Shown here piece after piece: positions 8,499 to 17,156 of a DNA stretch of 64,000 nucleotides. Position numbers and translations under genes: made by a program. How positions within the stretch are numbered: the stretch's first letter is position 1; every line of letters begins with the position of its first letter. The notes below the pieces were generated by a model, which saw nothing but the letters and a program-made list of their open reading frames with translations, was not told the DNA's origin and did not search any database. The stretch covers positions 1,913,001 to 1,977,000 of the forward strand of contig NZ_JALJWF010000001.1 of the NCBI RefSeq assembly GCF_024168645.1, given 5' to 3'. The DNA is from Pseudomonas sp. GGS8. Its GTDB lineage: Bacteria > Pseudomonadota > Gammaproteobacteria > Pseudomonadales > Pseudomonadaceae.

Positions 8499-9836
8499 TT
8501 AGCGCATGAACCGCAGGGGTAAACCCTGGCAGCTGTCATGTAGACGATTGGCGTGCCAGGCAATTTGCCCCGATACGACGGTGGTGCTGACGCTGTGGCG
8601 AAAGCGATGCCGGGCGAAGGGCGTCCAGCCACATTGCGAAAGGATGGGTTGCCGGGAAACGGCCACGCCATCGGGCTCGGGTTTGATCAACACCAAGTCG
8701 GCCCAATACCCTTCGCGCAGGTAGCCGCGGTCGGGGATGGCAAACAGATCGGCGACCCGGTGACTGGTTTTGGCCACAAGTGTGGTGATCGGCACGATCC
8801 CATCGGCCACCAGTTCCAGCAGCGCGGGCAGGGCGTGTTGCACCAACGGCAAACCGGACGGCGCCTGACTGTAGGGGCGCTGTTTTTCCGCCCAGGTGTG
8901 AGGCGCGTGATCGCTACCGATCACGTCCAGTCGATTGCCCGACAGTGCTTTGCGCAAGGCATCGCGGTCGGCCTGGGTCTTGATCGCCGGGTTGCATTTG
9001 ATCAGGTTGCCGAGGCTCGGGTAGTCGCGTTCGTCGAACAGCAAGTGGTGCAGACAAACCTCGGCGGTGATGTGTTTCTGGGCCAGTGGCTTGTCTTCGA
9101 ACAGTGCCAACTCACGGGCTGTGGTCAAGTGTAGAACGTGCAGTCGGGTGCCATGTTGCCTGGCCAGATCAACGGCCATCGAGGAGGAGCGAAAGCATGC
9201 TTCGGCGTTGCGGATCAGCGGGTGAGCAGCGGGCGGAAGGCGATCGCCGAACAGTTCCCGCAGGTTCGCTGTGTTGATCTCAATGCTGGGGGTGTGTTCG
9301 CAGTGGGCCAGCAAAAGGGTCGGCACCTCGGCGAAGAGCCGTTCAAGAATCCGTGGATCGTCCACCAGCATGTTGCCCGTGGAGGCGCCCATGAACACTT
9401 TGACCCCGGCCACCTCGCAAGGATTGAGCGCGGCGACGGTATTGAGATTGTCGTTGCTCACGCCGAAATGAAAGCCGTAGTTGGCGACTGAATGAATGGC
9501 CGCTCGGCGCTTCTTGTCGGCCAACGCGGCGAGGGTCAGGGTGGCAGGAGAGGTGTTGGGCATGTCCATGAAGCTGGTGATGCCGCCAGCCACCGCCGCC
9601 CGCGATTCGGTATGGAAGCTGCCCTTGTCCGGGGCTCCGGGATCGCGGAAATGCACCTGGTCATCGATCATGCCCGGCAGTAGCCATTGACCGTTGGCAT
9701 CGATTTCCACGGCGGCTTTTTCGCCTTCGATGCTGCTGGCGATTTTGACGATGCGACCATGGCTTACCAGCAAATCGCCGTCAAATTCACGACCTTCATT
9801 CACCAGCAGGGCGTTGCGAATCAACACGCTGCTCAT
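8499..9836 (-). CDS. Dihydroorotase paralog in the zinc-starvation operon
   Basis: 445 residues, amidohydrolase fold. Metal-site features: the usual HxH strand reads DDQVHFRDPG (first His replaced by Gln), carbamylated Lys in VKVFMG, HCEH, LHLTTA and GSDHAPHT. Dihydroorotase makes dihydroorotate from carbamoyl-aspartate in pyrimidine synthesis. The Q-for-H form occurs in a recognised subfamily, so activity is still plausible, perhaps with altered metal need. It starts two bases after the carbonic anhydrase stop. Paralogs of zinc enzymes in this operon are thought to keep pathways working under zinc shortage. It resembles P. aeruginosa PA5541 from memory. Confidence 0.88.
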   Translation of the reverse strand: MSSVLIRNALLVNEGREFDGDLLVSHGRIVKIASSIEGEKAAVEIDANGQWLLPGMIDDQVHFRDPGAPDKGSFHTESRAAVAGGITSFMDMPNTSPATLTLAALADKKRRAAIHSVANYGFHFGVSNDNLNTVAALNPCEVAGVKVFMGASTGNMLVDDPRILERLFAEVPTLLLAHCEHTPSIEINTANLRELFGDRLPPAAHPLIRNAEACFRSSSMAVDLARQHGTRLHVLHLTTARELALFEDKPLAQKHITAEVCLHHLLFDERDYPSLGNLIKCNPAIKTQADRDALRKALSGNRLDVIGSDHAPHTWAEKQRPYSQAPSGLPLVQHALPALLELVADGIVPITTLVAKTSHRVADLFAIPDRGYLREGYWADLVLIKPEPDGVAVSRQPILSQCGWTPFARHRFRHSVSTTVVSGQIAWHANRLHDSCQGLPLRFMR

Positions 9837-9838
9837 GG

Positions 9839-10399
9839 TCAGAACTCGTTCTGCTGGGCTTTGTAGCCCCGCACCAAATCGACGTTGGTGCGTGCCACGT
9901 CTTCGGAAAACTCCGAGGCGCTGACGCTGACGGGTGGGAACTGCGACAGGTCGGTGTTGGGGCCGATGCGTGTGGTGGAGGGCACGTAGAAGGCTTCAGG
10001 CAAGTCTCGACCGTCGACCACCGAGTTGTGCCGCACCACGCAACCGTCGCCCACCGCGCAGTTGAACAGCACGCTGTTGAAACCGATGAACACGCGATTG
10101 CCGACGGTGCAGGGGCCATGAACGATGGAGCGGTGGGCGATGGAACTGAACTCGCCGATGGTCACCGCCGCGCCGGACTTGGAATGGATCACCACACCGT
10201 CCTGGATATTCGAGTTGGCGCCGATGGTGATCGCTTCCATCTCGCCCGAGTCGTCCACTTCATCGGCGCGAATCACCGCGTAGGGACCGACGAAGACATT
10301 CTCGCCGATCACTACTTTGCCGCAGATGATTGCGGTTTTATCCACGTACGCCGACTCTGCAATCGACGGCAGATCGCCTGAGGGATTCTTGCGGATCAT
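9839..10399 (-). CDS. Gamma-class carbonic anhydrase family protein
   Basis: 186 residues of left-handed beta-helix hexapeptide repeats (GKVVIGENVFVGPYAVIRAD, NIQDGVVIHS, VTIGEFSSIAHRSIVHGP). Three His in VIHS and AHRSIVH fit the trimeric gamma carbonic anhydrase metal site. Its start overlaps the znuA stop (ATGA), so it is translationally coupled. Gamma enzymes can use Fe or Co as well as Zn, which suits an operon made under zinc starvation (known of the family; use here inferred). Confidence 0.85.
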   Translation of the reverse strand: MIRKNPSGDLPSIAESAYVDKTAIICGKVVIGENVFVGPYAVIRADEVDDSGEMEAITIGANSNIQDGVVIHSKSGAAVTIGEFSSIAHRSIVHGPCTVGNRVFIGFNSVLFNCAVGDGCVVRHNSVVDGRDLPEAFYVPSTTRIGPNTDLSQFPPVSVSASEFSEDVARTNVDLVRGYKAQQNEF

Positions 10400-11271
10400 G
10401 GCTTGCTCAACGCCTCGTACAAGGTGTTGAGGTTGTATTCGAACAGCCCGGTGAAGGTGCTGGCCGGACCGGTTGCCGCAAGCGCGTCGGAGTACAGCGT
10501 GCCGCCGATATGCGCGCCGCTTTCTTCAGCGATTTGCTTGAGCAAGCGTGCGTCCTTGATGTTTTCCATGAACACCGCTTTGACTTTGGCCTGACGGATC
10601 TGCGTGATCAGCGCAGCGACTTCGGTGGCCGATGGTTCGCGCTCGGTGGACAGACCTTGAGGCGCCAAGAAGTCGATGCCGTAAGCCTGACCGAGATAGC
10701 CGAAGGCGTCGTGGGAGGTCACGATTTTGCGATTACCTGGCGGCAGCGAACCGAGCTTGGCTTTGGCCTCGGCGAGCAGGGCGTAGATCTTTTTCAGATA
10801 GGCCTGGCTGTTGTGCTCGTAGGCGGTTTTGTTGGCAGGGTCGGCGGCGATCAGCGCTTTGGTGATGTTGCTGATGTACAACTCGGTGTTGGCCAGATTG
10901 TGCCAGGCGTGCGGGTCCGGGATGGTTTCGCCGTCTTCATCCAGCGAGCGCGGGATGACTCCGTGGCTGGCGCTGATGACCGGGGCTTTGGTCTCGGTGC
11001 TGGTCACCAGACGGTCCAGCCATGGCTCGAAACCCAGCCCGTTCTTGATGATCAGCCTGGCATTGAGCAGTGCCTTTGCATCGTCCGGCGTCGGCTCGTA
11101 GGTGTGGGCATCGGCGTCCGGGCCGACCATATTGGTGATCTGAATATGGTCGCCGCCGACCTGGTGGGTCATGTCGGCGAGGATGCTGAAGCTGGTGACC
11201 ACCCGGAGTTTTTCCGCGGCAGACAGCGACATCGACAGCAACAGGCTGAACAGCACGAGTAAAGCGCGCAT
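10396..11271 (-). CDS. znuA: Zinc ABC transporter substrate-binding protein ZnuA
   Basis: 291 residues. Signal peptide MRALLVLFSLLLSMSLSAAE, then the cluster A-I solute-binding fold with metal His residues in DADAHTYEPTPDD, DPHAWHN and TSHDAFGYL. The His-rich loop common in ZnuA is essentially absent (the region reads DEDGETIPDPHAWH). The frame stays open far upstream, but ATG 11271 follows GAGGTG and starts the signal peptide. It captures Zn2+ in the periplasm for ZnuBC. Operon context supports zinc over manganese. Confidence 0.93.
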   Translation of the reverse strand: MRALLVLFSLLLSMSLSAAEKLRVVTSFSILADMTHQVGGDHIQITNMVGPDADAHTYEPTPDDAKALLNARLIIKNGLGFEPWLDRLVTSTETKAPVISASHGVIPRSLDEDGETIPDPHAWHNLANTELYISNITKALIAADPANKTAYEHNSQAYLKKIYALLAEAKAKLGSLPPGNRKIVTSHDAFGYLGQAYGIDFLAPQGLSTEREPSATEVAALITQIRQAKVKAVFMENIKDARLLKQIAEESGAHIGGTLYSDALAATGPASTFTGLFEYNLNTLYEALSKP

Positions 11272-11282
11272 CGGATAACACC

Positions 11283-12149
11283 TCATTGGGATGTGAGCAA
11301 AGGCGGGCGGCGCAGCAAACCGTGCACCGGACCGAACACCACGGACAGCAGATACCAACCGCCAGCCACCAGCACGATCGCGGGGCCGCTGGGCAGCGAG
11401 TAGTAGAACGACAGCAATAGTCCGAGCCAGACCGAGAGGCAGCCGAGCAGCGCGGCGATGGCGATCAGCACCGGCAAACGGCGACTCCAGAAGCGGGAAG
11501 CCGCGGCCGGCAGCATCATCAAACCGACCACCATCAACGCGCCGATAGCTTGGAAACCGATCACCAGGTTCAGCACCACCAGCGTCAGAAATACCCCGTG
11601 AGCCAGTGGCCCGAGGCGGCTGACGGTTTGCAGAAAGAGCGGATCGAGGGTGTCCAGCAACAGGGGTTTGTAGATGAGGGTCATGGCGATCAGGCTGAAG
11701 CCAGAGACCCAGAGCATGCCGGTCAAGGTCGGGCCATCGACCGCCAGCGCCGAGCCGAACAACAGGTGCAGCAAGTCCAGCCGCTTGCCGGCGATGCCGA
11801 GGATCAACACGCCGCCGGCCAGCGATATCGGGTAGATCGCGGCCAGGCTCGCGTCTTCCCGCAAGCCGGTGCGGCGGGTAATCCAGGCAGCCAGTCCGGC
11901 CATGCTCAGGCCGGCACCGAGGCCGCCGACGGTCAGCGCAGGCAGGCTCAATCCGGCGAACCAGAAGCCCAGTGCGGCGCCGGGCAAGATGCCGTGAGCC
12001 ACCGCGTCGCCGATCAGGCTCATGCGCCGCAGGATCAGAAACACCCCAAGCGGTGCCGTGCTGCACGCCAGAACAAGGCCACCAAGCAGTGCCCGGCGCA
12101 TGAACACGAATTCGTGAAACGGTTGCCAAAGTTGAGCAGCAGCGATCAT
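11283..12149 (-). CDS. znuB: Zinc ABC transporter permease ZnuB
   Basis: 288 residues, mostly hydrophobic, about eight membrane helices; typical ABC-3 permease segments FLILRRMSLIGDAVAHGILP and QAIGALMVVGLMMLPAAASR. The frame extends upstream but the ATG at 12149 shares one base with the znuC stop (TGATG), so it is the coupled start. It forms the membrane channel of the ZnuABC importer. Confidence 0.93.
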   Translation of the reverse strand: MIAAAQLWQPFHEFVFMRRALLGGLVLACSTAPLGVFLILRRMSLIGDAVAHGILPGAALGFWFAGLSLPALTVGGLGAGLSMAGLAAWITRRTGLREDASLAAIYPISLAGGVLILGIAGKRLDLLHLLFGSALAVDGPTLTGMLWVSGFSLIAMTLIYKPLLLDTLDPLFLQTVSRLGPLAHGVFLTLVVLNLVIGFQAIGALMVVGLMMLPAAASRFWSRRLPVLIAIAALLGCLSVWLGLLLSFYYSLPSGPAIVLVAGGWYLLSVVFGPVHGLLRRPPLLTSQ

Positions 12150-12817
12150 CAAGCCACCCGCGTCTGAGGTTGTTGGCGAATCAGCTCGGTACTGGAACCG
12201 AGGACGCAGCCGCTGCTTTTGATCAGTAGCGCTTGTGGAATGTGTTGGCGCACGGCGGCCAGGTCGTGACACACCACGACCTGAGTTCGGCCTTCGGTAT
12301 GCCAGGCGTGGATGTGTTTCCAGAGCAGCGCCTGGCCGAGTTCGTCGAGTGCGGCGTGGGGTTCGTCGAGCAGCAGCAAGGGCGCTTCGGCGAGGCTCAG
12401 TCGGGCGAGCAGGGCACGCTGCAATTCGCCTCCGGAAAGGGCCATCAACGGGCGATGCTCCAGACCGGTCAGGCACCAGTCTTCCAGCACAGACTTGAGG
12501 CGTTGGCTGCGTATCTCTGGCGCTTGTTTGTTGCCCCAGAAACCAGCAGCCACTAACTCTTGCAGACTGATAGGGAATTGTCGGTCCAGGTGTTGTTGCT
12601 GAGGCAGGAACGAAAGGCCGCCTTTGCGTGGAACATCAATGATGACTTTGCCGGCCAATGGCTTCTGCAGACCGGCGATGACTTTCAGCAGACTGCTTTT
12701 ACCCGAACCGTTGGCCCCGATGACAGCGGTCAGGCTGCCTATGGGTAATTCGAAATCAATCGGTGGAGTGAGCGGCTGACCGGGTGCGCCCCAGCGCAAG
12801 GCTTGGCATCGGATCAT
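12149..12817 (-). CDS. znuC: Zinc ABC transporter ATPase ZnuC
   Basis: 222 residues. Walker A GANGSGKSS (about 33-41), signature LSGGELQRALLARL, Walker B LLLLDEPHAALD and switch His in VVCHDLAAV are all present. It powers Zn2+ import through ZnuB. Its ATG overlaps the folE2 stop by four bases. In many pseudomonads zur lies next to znuC; here it does not, and no zur gene is in the window. Confidence 0.93.
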   Translation of the reverse strand: MIRCQALRWGAPGQPLTPPIDFELPIGSLTAVIGANGSGKSSLLKVIAGLQKPLAGKVIIDVPRKGGLSFLPQQQHLDRQFPISLQELVAAGFWGNKQAPEIRSQRLKSVLEDWCLTGLEHRPLMALSGGELQRALLARLSLAEAPLLLLDEPHAALDELGQALLWKHIHAWHTEGRTQVVVCHDLAAVRQHIPQALLIKSSGCVLGSSTELIRQQPQTRVA

Positions 12818-13710
12818 GCGGCCTCCCAGTTCCAGCGGCTTTCGGCGACGGCATCGTGGGCGTGAAGGCTCTCGGCGTGGACAACTCGCACGTGAAAGGC
12901 GTTGATGCCGGGGGAGCGTTTCAGTGCCAGGTTCAGGCGTCGCGCGGCGTCTTCGCAGAACATCAGGTTCTGACCGTTGGCGAGGGCGAAAGCTTGTTCG
13001 TCGGCGCGTTTCACGGCGGTTTGCACAGCAGTACCGAGGGCTGCTTCCGCGTCGTTGATCGCGGCGATCAGCGGCAAGTCATCCAGATAGTCATCCAGAC
13101 GCAGCCGCAATTGCGCGTTGCTGCGTTGGCTATGCGGCGTCGCGATGATGCCTTTCGTGGAACCGAGCCAAGCCAGAACGTCGGCGTGTTGCAATGGTTG
13201 ATTGGCGAAGTCGTCAACGAATTGTTGCTGAATCAACTGTCTCGCAAGGGCTGCTGAGCACGGGCAGGTTGAGGAATAAGGCACGTCGATTTTTAGTTCC
13301 ACGTGGAACATCGCGTTTTTCAAACTGGCTTCGACGCTTACCGGATAAGTTTTCCAGCCGGCCAAGGGACTGACGAGCGCGGGTCTTTTGAGCAGTAGAT
13401 CGGTATGAATTTTTAGGTAAGCGTTGTGGGATAGTCCTTCATGAGTCTCGAGAAAACTCCGCAAGACCCCCCGCAACAACGCGGGTGAAAGGTTCTCCTG
13501 CTCAAGCATTTCCAGCGCCAGATACAGCCGCGACATATGAATGCCACGAGCCTCTCCATCGTCGAGGCTAACGCCCGCATCGGCCTTTGCGCTCAGTCGC
13601 TGGCCATCGAATAAAACAGGAAGAGCAATGCCGCACATGCCCACCCAATCGAGTGGCAGGGCTTGGCGTGAGGCCTGCGCGGCGATATCCGGCAGAGTCA
13701 GCGCATTCAT
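12814..13710 (-). CDS. folE2: GTP cyclohydrolase FolE2 (zinc-independent type IB)
   Basis: 298 residues from ATG 13710 (MNALTLPDIAAQ); an in-frame ATG at 13722 is possible but has no ribosome site. FolE2 features: VGMCGIALPV, GIHMSRLY, YSSTCPCSAALARQ with the active-site Cys, and ATPHSQRS. It converts GTP to dihydroneopterin triphosphate for folate and related cofactors using metals other than zinc, replacing FolE in zinc shortage. It is the first gene after the Zur-type palindrome and leads the seven-gene operon. Confidence 0.92.
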   Translation of the reverse strand: MNALTLPDIAAQASRQALPLDWVGMCGIALPVLFDGQRLSAKADAGVSLDDGEARGIHMSRLYLALEMLEQENLSPALLRGVLRSFLETHEGLSHNAYLKIHTDLLLKRPALVSPLAGWKTYPVSVEASLKNAMFHVELKIDVPYSSTCPCSAALARQLIQQQFVDDFANQPLQHADVLAWLGSTKGIIATPHSQRSNAQLRLRLDDYLDDLPLIAAINDAEAALGTAVQTAVKRADEQAFALANGQNLMFCEDAARRLNLALKRSPGINAFHVRVVHAESLHAHDAVAESRWNWEAA

Positions 13711-13742
13711 GAGCAGGTCCATCGTGGGAGTTGATTTGGCAT

Positions 13743-13755
13743 GTTATATTATAAC
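13743..13755. promoter_or_regulatory. Zur-type operator between folE2 and amidase genes
   Basis: GTTATATTATAAC is a perfect 13-base palindrome (six-base arms around one T) that matches the gamma-proteobacterial Zur box core GTTATANTATAAC. It lies 33 bases upstream of folE2 and 42 upstream of the amidase on the other strand, so one site could repress both divergent units when zinc is replete. Confidence 0.88.
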
Positions 13756-13796
13756 AATCAAATCGACGATGCCTTTTTCGTGAACGAGCTTTCATC

Positions 13797-15005
13797 ATGC
13801 ACAGACGTCACTTGCTCAACCTGATTCTGGCCAGCGCGGCCTTCGCGTTACCTTTTGGTGTGTCGGCCACGCAAATTCGCAATGCACGACTGTGGCGCTC
13901 GGACGATAAGCTGCGACTGGTGTTCGATCTGAGCGGGCCGGTGCAATACAAAACCTTTTCCCTGAGTGCTCCGGAGCGGCTGATCATCGACCTGAGTGGC
14001 GCCAATCTCAGTGGCGATTTCAGTCAGTTGGCGCTCGACAATTCGGTGATTCGCGCGATCCGTTCCGGGCATTTCGGTCAGGGCGACACGCGGATCGTCC
14101 TTGACCTCAGCGGCCCGGTGCAGCTCAACAGTTTCCTGTTGCCGCCACAGGACGGACAGGGGCACCGATTGGTGCTCGATCTGAAGACCACTGCACCGCT
14201 ACAGATCGCGGCGACGCCGTCGGAAAAACGTGAACCCGTCACCGACAAGACTCACCCCAAGCGCGACATCATCGTGGTGGTCGACCCTGGTCACGGTGGT
14301 AAAGATCCGGGCGCAGTCGGCGCTAAAGGCGAGCGGGAAAAAGACGTGGTGCTATCGATCGCCCAATTGTTGGCCAAGCGGCTGAAGCGCGAAAAAGGCT
14401 TCGACGTGAAACTGGTGCGCAACGACGACTTCTTCGTCCCGCTGCGCAAGCGCGTAGAGATCGCCCGCAAGCACAAGGCCGACATGTTCATCTCGGTCCA
14501 TGCGGACGCAGCGCCGCGTCTCACCGCTTCAGGTGCTTCGGTGTACTGCCTGTCCGAAGGCGGCGCGACTTCGGCCACGGCGCGCTTCATGGCGCAACGG
14601 GAGAACGGTGCGGACCTGTTGGGGGCCACCAGCCTGCTCAATCTCAAGGACAAGGACCCGATGCTCGCCGGGGTGATTCTCGACATGTCGATGAACGCCA
14701 CCATCGCCGCCAGTTTGCAGCTGGGCAGCACGGTGCTCGGCAGTCTGGCGGGCATCACCACGCTGCATCAGAAGCGTGTCGAGCAGGCGGGATTTGCGGT
14801 GTTGAAGTCGCCGGATGTGCCGTCGATTCTGGTGGAAACCGGCTTCATCTCGAATGCCCGCGACAGCCAGCGACTGGTGACTGCCCGCCATCAGCAAGCC
14901 GTGGCGGATGGTTTGTTCGAAGGTTTGCAGCGCTATTTTCAGAAGAACCCACCGATGAACAGCTACATCGCCTGGCAGCAGGAACAGAAAAAGGCGCAGG
15001 CCTAG
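13797..15005 (+). CDS. amiA: N-acetylmuramoyl-L-alanine amidase (AmiA/AmiC type)
   Basis: 402 residues. Export signal with a twin Arg (MHRRHLLNLILASAAF), an AMIN domain (about 25-125) and an Amidase_3 domain (about 160-385) with zinc ligands in VVDPGHGGKDPGAVG and ISVHADAA and the catalytic Glu in LVETGFISN. It cleaves the stem peptide from muramic acid in the periplasm during cell separation. Control from the Zur-type box fits the P. aeruginosa arrangement, where an amidase paralog is zinc-regulated. It ends convergently with the next gene, sharing CTAG. Confidence 0.9.
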   Translation: MHRRHLLNLILASAAFALPFGVSATQIRNARLWRSDDKLRLVFDLSGPVQYKTFSLSAPERLIIDLSGANLSGDFSQLALDNSVIRAIRSGHFGQGDTRIVLDLSGPVQLNSFLLPPQDGQGHRLVLDLKTTAPLQIAATPSEKREPVTDKTHPKRDIIVVVDPGHGGKDPGAVGAKGEREKDVVLSIAQLLAKRLKREKGFDVKLVRNDDFFVPLRKRVEIARKHKADMFISVHADAAPRLTASGASVYCLSEGGATSATARFMAQRENGADLLGATSLLNLKDKDPMLAGVILDMSMNATIAASLQLGSTVLGSLAGITTLHQKRVEQAGFAVLKSPDVPSILVETGFISNARDSQRLVTARHQQAVADGLFEGLQRYFQKNPPMNSYIAWQQEQKKAQA

Positions 15006-15379
15006 CAGCCGGTCATCCGGCTACACGTGAACTTGCCGCTGCTGCCCCCAGAGCTGGAAAACCGATTGATGGTTGTCCAGCCAACCCGGCGGTTGTAGCC
15101 GACCCAGGCTTCGCCATCGGACGCGATGCCGGTAAAGAACGTCAGTTGCCCATACCGGCTATTGGTCTGCACCCAATAGCGATTACCGGCCACTTCAAAG
15201 CCTCGCAAGTAGATCGTGCTACCGACGGTGTTAACGCTGTAGGCATTGCCGTCGGCATCCACGCAAGCCAGCAGATTGGCGCTACGGGTGCATTTGGCCA
15301 GGCTGGGGATCTGTCCCCAGGCATCGACCGCAATCAGCAGCGAAAGGCTCAACAGCGAGAATCTCAGAGCGTTTCCCAT
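15002..15379 (-). CDS. Small secreted protein of unknown function in the zinc cluster
   Basis: 125 residues from ATG 15379 (a TTG 12 bases upstream is less likely; GAGAA precedes the ATG). Signal peptide MGNALRFSLLSLSLLIAVDAWGQ, then a compact domain with four Cys (AKCTRSANLLACVDADGN near the start, FTCSRMTGC at the end) and Tyr/Gly-rich strands in between. No family recognised. Its promoter region contains the second Zur-type box, so zinc control is likely. Position is comparable to the uncharacterised PA5537 (from memory). Confidence 0.72.
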   Translation of the reverse strand: MGNALRFSLLSLSLLIAVDAWGQIPSLAKCTRSANLLACVDADGNAYSVNTVGSTIYLRGFEVAGNRYWVQTNSRYGQLTFFTGIASDGEAWVGYNRRVGWTTINRFSSSGGSSGKFTCSRMTGC

Positions 15380-15459
15380 GGTATTTCTCAAGGGGCGGAC
15401 GGGTTAAAGCATCGTGTTCTTTGTCGCGGTGAGCAAGAGGGGAGTGGCTTGATTGTCTT

Positions 15460-15472
15460 GTTATACTATAAC
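15460..15472. promoter_or_regulatory. Zur-type operator upstream of COG0523 GTPase
   Basis: GTTATACTATAAC, the same 13-base palindrome as at 13743 with C at the centre. It lies 49 bases before the COG0523 start and 80 bases before the divergent secreted protein. Two such exact sites within 2 kb make chance unlikely. Confidence 0.88.
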
Positions 15473-15521
15473 ATAAATTAAGCCCGACATTGCGACCGGG
15501 CATCCCTGTGAGGAATACCTG

Positions 15522-16730
15522 ATGCCCAATCGTCTCCCCGTGACCGTCCTGTCGGGCTTTCTCGGCGCCGGAAAAAGTACACTACTTAATTACGTACTAC
15601 GTAATCGCGATAATCTGCGGGTCGCGGTGATCGTCAACGACATGAGCGAGATCAATATCGATGGCAGCGAAGTTCAACGCGATGTCAGCCTGAACCGTGC
15701 CGAAGAAAAACTCGTGGAAATGAGCAACGGCTGCATTTGCTGCACCTTGCGGGAAGATTTGCTCGAAGAAGTCAGCAAACTCGCCAAGGATGGTCGTTTT
15801 GATTACCTGCTGATCGAGTCCACCGGCATTTCCGAGCCGCTGCCCGTGGCGGAAACCTTCACGTTTCGCGATGAAGAAGGGCAGAGTCTGGCCGATATTG
15901 CACGGCTCGACACCATGGTCACTGTCGTCGACGGCATGAACTTCCTGCTCGACTACCAGGCCGCTGAAAGCCTCGCTTCCCGTGGTGAAACCCTGGGCGA
16001 GGAGGACGAACGCTCGATCACTGACCTGTTGATCGAGCAGATCGAATTCGCCGACGTGATCCTGATCAGCAAGATCGATTTGATCAGCCGCCGCGAGCGC
16101 CAGGAGTTGATCGCGATCCTCGAACGGCTCAATGCCCAGGCCGAAATCATTCCGATGGTCATGGGTGAAGTACCGCTCAAGAAAATCCTCGACACCGGGC
16201 GCTTCGACTTCGAAAAAGCCGCTCAGGCGCCAGGATGGTTAAAGGAGCTGCGCGGTGAGCACGTGCCGGAAACCGAGGAGTACGGCATTGCCTCCACGGC
16301 CTATCGGGCGCGGCGACCGTTTCATCCGCAGCGCTTTTTCAGTTTCATCGACCGCCCGTGGGTGAACGGCAGACTGCTGCGTTCCAAGGGCTTTTTCTGG
16401 CTGGCCAGTAAACACATGGACGCCGGCAGCTGGTCCCAGGCCGGCGGTTTGATGCGTCACGGGTTTGCCGGGCGCTGGTGGAGTTTCGTGCCGAAAAACC
16501 AGTGGCCGCAAGACGAAGAAAGCACCGCCGGGATCATGGAAAACTGGACGGCCACCACCGGCGATTGCCGCCAGGAACTGGTGTTTATCGGCCAGAACAT
16601 CGACTTCGCGCAACTCACCGCCGAACTCGATAACTGCCTGCTGACAGATGACGAAATGGCTTTGGGCGTCGAGGGCTGGCGGTTGTTGCCCGACCCGTTC
16701 GGTCCCTGGCACGAAGAGGTGGCGGCTTGA
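15522..16730 (+). CDS. zigA: COG0523-family GTPase, ZigA-like zinc chaperone
   Basis: 402 residues. P-loop GFLGAGKS (12-19), metal-binding CxCC as CICC (71-74), [12 protein letters not shown] for guanine recognition, and a CobW C-terminal domain from about 275 ([20 protein letters not shown]). COG0523 G3E GTPases deliver metals to client proteins; those behind Zur boxes act in zinc limitation. Symbol is by analogy to the Acinetobacter and Pseudomonas genes. Confidence 0.88.
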   Translation: MPNRLPVTVLSGFLGAGKSTLLNYVLRNRDNLRVAVIVNDMSEINIDGSEVQRDVSLNRAEEKLVEMSNGCICCTLREDLLEEVSKLAKDGRFDYLLIESTGISEPLPVAETFTFRDEEGQSLADIARLDTMVTVVDGMNFLLDYQAAESLASRGETLGEEDERSITDLLIEQIEFADVILISKIDLISRRERQELIAILERLNAQAEIIPMVMGEVPLKKILDTGRFDFEKAAQAPGWLKELRGEHVPETEEYGIASTAYRARRPFHPQRFFSFIDRPWVNGRLLRSKGFFWLASKHMDAGSWSQAGGLMRHGFAGRWWSFVPKNQWPQDEESTAGIMENWTATTGDCRQELVFIGQNIDFAQLTAELDNCLLTDDEMALGVEGWRLLPDPFGPWHEEVAA

Positions 16731-16772
16731 TGTTGGCGCCCAGCCTGACCCTTGACTGGCTGAGCTAGTGGC

Positions 16773-17129
16773 TCAAGGTTTGAGCCAGATTCCCTGGCTC
16801 TGGGCTTCGCAAAACGGCTTCAAATACGCCGCATCGGTGGCCACGCCGTAATAGTGAATATCCTGGCGGTAAGGCATATTGGCGACTTGAGCATTGCTGC
16901 ACACCCCGAACGCGCCGGTGGGGCATTGGTCGACGTATTGCACCTCGACCTTCTGCCCGGGCAGATTCGGCTGGCAGAAACCGTCGGCGAACAGTTTTTC
17001 CGGGATGTTGCGGTTCTGCTGGCAGACTTTCACGTCGAGCCGCGCAGCCGTACTGTGCACCACGCAGGCCTGGGCCAGCGCTTCACCCGACGTGAGTGCC
17101 AGAAGCAACGACCATCCCATCAACCGCAT
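16773..17129 (-). CDS. Small secreted cysteine-rich protein, unknown function
   Basis: 118 residues with signal peptide MRLMGWSLLLALTSGEALA and about six Cys (QACVVHST, VKVCQQN, GFCQPN, DQCPTGAFGVCSN, PFCEAQ). It lies between the two COG0523 genes, divergent from the second one with 27 bases between starts, so they probably share a control region. An inverted repeat (TGGCTCAA/TTGAGCCA) covers its stop. No family recognised. Confidence 0.7.
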   Translation of the reverse strand: MRLMGWSLLLALTSGEALAQACVVHSTAARLDVKVCQQNRNIPEKLFADGFCQPNLPGQKVEVQYVDQCPTGAFGVCSNAQVANMPYRQDIHYYGVATDAAYLKPFCEAQSQGIWLKP

Positions 17130-17156
17130 TCTTTACCTCCTCAGAAAACCTCGACC

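Noticed and set aside
7562..8671. Missing ThrRS core explained by a frameshift or nearby split gene
   Set aside because: The frame is continuous across the junction and no catalytic motif fragments occur in any frame in the operon.
10396..12129. 577-codon extended frame covering znuA and part of znuB
   Set aside because: The upstream part has no domain sense and overlaps znuB; znuA starts at 11271 with its own ribosome site and signal peptide.
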